From Trichocoleus sp. FACHB-46 (GTDB lineage Bacteria > Cyanobacteriota > Cyanobacteriia > FACHB-46): DNA of 35,420 nucleotides. Shown in pieces: positions 33,901 through 35,420 of this stretch. A program made the position numbers and the translations under genes. The notes beneath the pieces are model-generated. The model did no database searches and was not told the DNA's origin. It saw only the letters and a list, made by a program, of their open reading frames with translations. Position 1 is the stretch's first letter, and every line of letters begins with the position of its first letter. Where the stretch lies: assembly GCF_014695385.1 (NCBI RefSeq), contig NZ_JACJOD010000037.1:1-35420 (forward strand). Direction: 5' to 3'.

Positions 33901-33944
33901 TCGTAGCTCTTGCGTTGAATGGTAACTCCAGGTAAAGCAATCAT
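27999..33944 (-). CDS. Giant Ser/Thr kinase-like/AAA/GAF/PAS/histidine kinase protein
   Basis: A 1981-residue cytoplasmic protein with AGGAG 9 nt before its ATG. Domains in order: protein kinase-like 1-275 (Lys36 in VIKVLK, HKDINPGN at 130-137, then IIGFGIAT), and an AAA_16-type ATPase from about 300 with P-loop GYSGVGKS at 350-357 and Walker B VIFLDDLQWID. A long helical TPR-like region covers about 600-1300. GAF (about 1340-1500) and two PAS regions (about 1520-1640 and 1655-1760) follow. A HisKA_3 DHp has His1791 in MAREIHDTLAQ, with a HATPase at the C-terminus. This is the cyanobacterial multi-kinase family. The DFG motif reads GFG at 151-153 (GGC codon at 33492-33494), removing the metal-binding Asp, so the first domain may be a pseudokinase. 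Partner regulator lies 6 bp downstream. Confidence 0.92.
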   Translation of the reverse strand: MIALPGVTIQRKSYESSVALVYRGMNEEDGRALVIKVLKQDYPSPQELTRYRQEYAIIRSLNIEGVIKAYSQQAYQRTLVTLLEDFGGESLDYWIQQRSGSCFMPLDTFLQFAINLTDILGKIHAAHVIHKDINPGNIVLNPDTGVVKIIGFGIATQFSRTNPTFKSPHVLEGTLAYLSPEQTGRMNRTIDYRTDFYSLGVTFYQLLTGQLPFPTTDVLELVHCHIAKQPTPLYELNGTIPEAVSDIILKLMAKNAEDRYQSAWGIKADLEQCAEQLAASGQINYIRLGLQDTSDQFQIPQKLYGRDMETAALLAAFERVTGRSDTEIERHGDVGSDNVPTSAEMLLVSGYSGVGKSALVQELYKPITAKRGYFISGKFDQFQRNVPYSAIVDALRKLVQQLLSKPDEQVQQWRSRLLAALGSNGQIIIDVITEVELITGKQPPVPEVGVVEAQNRFNRIFQQFIRVFCSKEHPLVIFLDDLQWIDSASLKLIELMMLDEQTQYLFLIGAYRDNEVNSTHPLVLMLERLRQQGAVLQEIVLAPLTLEPLSQLIVETLHQDAETVCALAQLVLRKTEGNPFFVSEFLRMLYSESLLSFDGSHLSWRWNIAEIKAQNITDNVVELMLLKLKKLPEETQQILRLAACIGSEFDLATLAIVCKKSPQTVFQDLLPAVQGGFIQPLSELDEDLLVQEYKFLHDRVQQAAYALILDDQKQVTHYSIGQLLLSRLPEIKQSEMLFDIVNHINFGQSFLTQKDEKEKIARLNLAAAQKAISSTAYEAAIRYLETAIGLLEPDAWMSQYGLMFNLYRTLCAAQLSNARYEQLNATTKVALEHISSAVDRADVHVFQITQYTLQGECKEAVQTGLIGLHELGIEIKGKNLTELVREEFAAVAESLENRSISSLLTLPTVSDPVIQAMIRLLIAVDIPTYITASIELYCFVSLRVVRLSIEHGNIAESIKAYANYGLLLGLMQGQYQRGYEFADLAVQLSYKLNSKSQQCKAEMLFGGFIQVWSKPLAGAATINYKGFLASMESGDVQFAAYNLVGNIFNRLFQGENLTTVAEDNKKYQLVAEQIQDELAKVALAGAKFFIAKLTLGQAAQEHDRSLRETEKIVHQGETSQIQFSICLYYILRMHLSCLTADFEQGRYYLVEAGKILNSIVGFTTYSSYFYYGSLILLNLYPSLSQAEQRDALEQIRSNQERLKAWSDSCPENFLHKFCLVEAENARVLGQLSVAENLYEQAIQGAKNNEYLQEEALAYELAAKHYLARGLEKFAQLYMKEAHYCYERWGATAKARDLETRYPQLFPQSSNVVSTQVRTTTGTISSTSHTALDLATVMKATQAISSEIELGRLLHSLMQILIENAGAQTGCLILENSGEWVIEAACELNEGEQVSATQVLQSIPVVNRLPESIIQYVIRTHQSVILSDATREGNFINDPYIQRNHTQSVLCLPLLNQSKLVGVLYLENQLAAGAFTPERFSEGDATRSQVLHLLSTQAAISIENAKLYSKLSDSKNQLNQFLEAVPVGIGVLDTGGRPYYVNQQGIELLGKGVDPTVTPDQLAEVYQVYRAGTDQNCASEMMPIVRALRGERTRTDDLEIHQGETIIPIEAWGTPVFDEHKNVAYAIVAFQDITERKRSEKLLADYNRALEQQVAERTAALQQSEAELRALFSAMPDPLLVVDAEGHILRAILLEKLHQPINEQVGRTLYEIFERSQADIFLDYIRQALLTQQPLTVEYSLVMERRETWFATRISPISDHAVIWLARDITDRKRAEAASILEERNHMAREIHDTLAQAFTGIIIHTRSASDEVTMDAEKAQTLLTQILDLARSGLAEARRSVETLHRPYLLESSNLQDALNRLTAQLDSSIATQIVYEVIGTAYPLPCDLENNLFRIGQEALTNAIKYAEAHEIRIELVYETTQCILRIKDNGQGFDIENQAMRNGFGLLGMAQRAERIKAELKIQSHLGQGTEIVVSIDRE
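32947..32983. repeat. CTCCGTGTC-type repeat inside the giant kinase gene
   Basis: TCTCCGTGTCTCTCTATCTC followed by CGTGTCACTTCTCCCTG keeps the frame open and encodes the linker around RSDTEIERHGDVG between the kinase-like and AAA regions (residues about 322-333). It resembles the intergenic repeat at 20041-20070. Confidence 0.5.
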
Positions 33945-34133
33945 TTGAATTTTCTCCTGATGAAGTCATCCCTCAGATCTAACAAGCAGCTACACTCATA
34001 CCACCGTAGCGATCGCCTACCACTATCCCTTGTTGTTATAGCTATGTTCCATTCTTCAACATTCGTTCAACTCACACCACTTAGGTTCGTTTAAGTTCAC
34101 TTGAGTTCATCAAGTTGACCCCCAACTTAATGC
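33945..34133. promoter_or_regulatory. Upstream region of the giant kinase gene with motif copy
   Basis: The stretch holds several AAGTT/GAGTT strings at 34090-34117 and GACCCCCAACTTAA at 34117-34130, matching the CCCCAACTTAAGTT core at 27241-27255 (read on the other strand). No convincing promoter pair or gene is visible. Confidence 0.35.
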
Positions 34134-34149
34134 GGTTGTGTCGCAAAAA
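34134..34149. repeat. IS6-type end, outer copy
   Basis: GGTTGTGTCGCAAAAA, identical to 34317-34332. The adjoining minus-strand frame (34150-about 34240) reads SLSKFVVNSLVGFA, which resembles the C-terminus of IS6 transposases (SEVKFIEAIFGIAA in the copy next door). It is therefore the 3-prime stub of a second, older IS6-family copy. The longer frame across 34081-34329 is a by-product of this. Confidence 0.6.
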
Positions 34150-34316
34150 AACTAGGGTAGCAAAGCCAACTAGAGAATTAACCACAAATTTCGATAAGCT
34201 ATGAACGGGATGTGATTCGCCGAGACGTATGGCACGAAGTAGCCCCCAACCAATAGCGACGAAAGCAAAAGGGCTCAAGTGTGTTCGCCTCAAGTGCCCC
34301 AACTGTGGCAACTTGA

Positions 34317-34820
34317 GGTTGTGTCGCAAAAACTTATAAAGGACAAACGCTCGGTATCGTTGGCATTTCCTTAAGCAGCAATTCCAAAAATCGCTTCGAT
34401 AAATTTCACTTCAGACACACTGTCCCCTTGGTTGACTCCTTTTACTTGTCCTTTGCGAATCATATTCATCGCTTCGATTCTGCTCAACGTTCTTCTTGCA
34501 CTATTGAACGTCTTCAACCCCATCATCGGTTTTACAACTCGTTTAATATGACGATGATCCTCCTCAATGATATTGTTGAGGTATTTGCTCTGCCTTAATT
34601 CGGTCTCTTGTTCAATCGTCTCTTCTGCTTTGAGCACCTCCAGTGCCACTGGATAAGCAGCATTCTTGTCCACTGTAATGACTCTTGGAGGTTGGATGTG
34701 CTGACCCTTGAGCACTTTACGGAAAAATGGTGCCGCTGCCTTGCTATCCCGCTTTGCGCTTAGCATAAAGTCCTATGCATTGTCCCATCTTTCTTTACAA
34801 GTAAAATAATTCCGAAAAGG
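34317..34820 (-). mobile_element. Partial IS6-family insertion sequence
   Basis: The right end GGTTGTGTCGCAAAAA (34317-34332) is followed at 34371 by the transposase stop, the usual spacing for this family. The other end is missing: beyond about 34820 no matching terminal repeat could be found. Confidence 0.65.
34371..34820 (-). pseudogene. IS6-family transposase, N-terminus lost
   Basis: The open part (34371-34766, 131 codons) reads MLSAKRDSKAAAPFFRKVLK, VITVDKNAAYPVALEVLKAE, RQSKYLNNIIEEDHRHIKRV and PMMGLKTFNSARRTLSRIEA. It includes the second and third catalytic residues (Asp in TVDKNAAYP, Glu in IIEEDHR). Just upstream the frame is broken: LLVKKDGTMHRT is readable in a different frame around 34770-34815, where intact proteins have a YLYRAVDxxGxTLDFMLSAKRD-like run. 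The N-terminal HTH and first catalytic Asp are absent. Confidence 0.82.
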
Positions 34821-35375
34821 CTTATCCAGGATGTGATTGAGCGATCGCCATCTCTCCCGACTGCCCTATAGCGATCGCAAATTTTACAAAAGTACAGGAT
34901 TTATGTGAAAGGTCGTGACTGTATATTTCACAACTAGAAGAGAGATTGAAATCGCGTTACAAATGAGACGAGCGTATCCAAAAAGGGTTGAATGGCAGAA
35001 GGCGTAAGTGATTGAGGCCAGTCAGGGAGACAAGATTCTAACAAAAGTTCGTACTTTTGAGAGCGATCGCTCTCGCCTCCGGGGTGAAAAGTTCTAGAAA
35101 AACAGATAAGGATGGAAGCTTTGTGCGGCAGTTGTGTGGCAGGTGTTGCTGCCCTCGGCATCTGGAATGCATATGCAATCCAGTTTTTAGCTTACATCTA
35201 AAGTGTCAGTTGTGGGTCAGTTGCGATCAAGTGGGTGGAAGGAGTGGGGAATGAATTGGGTAGTGGAGGAGTTATGGGATGTGGATTTAGGGGATGCAAT
35301 ACCAATTCAAAATTCAGAATTCAAAAAGGATGAGAAGCGATCGCGAGATAATAAGGTTTTGAGTGTTGAATATAG
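34821..35375. other. Intergenic region without a recognised gene
   Basis: Several GCGATCGC-type sites are present. A minus-strand frame at 34934-35161 (ends LESCLPDWPQSLTPSAIQPF plus LDTLVSFVTRFQSLF) is protein-like near its end but unrecognised and without a ribosome site. A near-palindrome lies at 35162-35183. Confidence 0.5.
35162..35183. repeat. 22-bp near-perfect palindrome followed by T5
   Basis: The string starts CTGGAATGCAT and ends ATGCAATCCAG; the two halves differ at one pair. TTTTT follows at 35184-35188. It has no loop, so it may be an operator or a weak terminator. Confidence 0.5.
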
Positions 35376-35378
35376 ATG

Positions 35379-35420
35379 ATGTCTGAGCCGCAGCCGATCA
35401 CAGAACGGACCTTTGAGTTT
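35379..35420 (+). CDS. Probable four-helix-bundle protein, first 14 codons only
   Basis: ATG at 35379 (or the adjacent ATG at 35376) opens MSEPQPITERTFEF to the window edge. Many cyanobacterial four-helix-bundle proteins of the 23S rRNA-intervening-sequence type start in this way, with RTFEFA leading into the first helix. Too little sequence is present to be sure, and there is no clear ribosome site. Confidence 0.45.
   Translation, partial: MSEPQPITERTFEF

Noticed and set aside
34081-34329. 82-codon minus-strand frame
   Set aside because: It runs across both IS6-type end repeats, and its centre matches a decayed IS6 transposase C-terminus, so it is not a gene of its own.
1-35420. tRNA, rRNA or CRISPR array
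   Set aside because: No cloverleaf-like sequence, rRNA segment or regularly spaced repeat series was seen on reading both strands; a covariance search was not possible.

Overview
The window looks like accessory DNA (plasmid, megaplasmid or genomic island) of a filamentous-type cyanobacterium. HIP1-like GCGATCGC octamers are scattered throughout. Several proteins are of types best known from cyanobacteria, such as the multi-domain Ser/Thr-kinase/AAA/histidine-kinase protein and the PEP-CTERM hydrolase. Remains of six or more insertion sequences interrupt the genes.

Layout. Positions 1-3369 carry a conjugative mobilisation module. A MobC-like gene and a relaxase point left, and the relaxase is cut by an IS630-family element. 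A three-gene operon resembling stbABC/traKLM points right, and the gap between the two arms is the natural place for oriT. Positions 3422-4146 hold a decayed IS1-like transposase and a perfect 18-bp inverted repeat. Position 4406 starts a CrtI-type phytoene desaturase, unusual for a cyanobacterium. Positions 6023-7442 hold a small unknown gene and a PEP-CTERM alpha/beta hydrolase. An ISAs1-family element with 10-bp target duplications occupies 7815-8979.

Positions 9452-13595 form a compact cobalt-type nitrile hydratase locus: CobW-like GTPase, DUF1097 membrane protein, beta subunit, alpha subunit (CTMCSC metal site), a possible 17-codon ORF, a subunit-like activator, and a HupE/UreJ metal permease. 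Together they could import cobalt, deliver it and load it into the enzyme that hydrates nitriles to amides. An IS256 element and a second transposase truncated by it follow (13659-15780).

Positions 16204-22694, all on the minus strand, are a run of small-molecule enzymes: DUF302 protein, isochorismatase-like hydrolase, SDR oxidoreductase, three alpha/beta hydrolases (one a pseudogene), DUF6130 protein and an FAD monooxygenase-like enzyme. Next, also on the minus strand, come two paralogous NarL-type two-component systems. One has a membrane sensor kinase of 944 residues. The other has a 1981-residue protein with kinase, AAA ATPase, GAF, PAS and histidine kinase regions, whose Ser/Thr kinase region has lost the DFG aspartate. 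A DsbA-like thiol oxidoreductase lies between the two systems. An ACTTAAGTT-type motif recurs near these signalling genes. The right end (34134-34820) holds remnants of two IS6-family copies. The window closes on the first codons of a probable four-helix-bundle protein.
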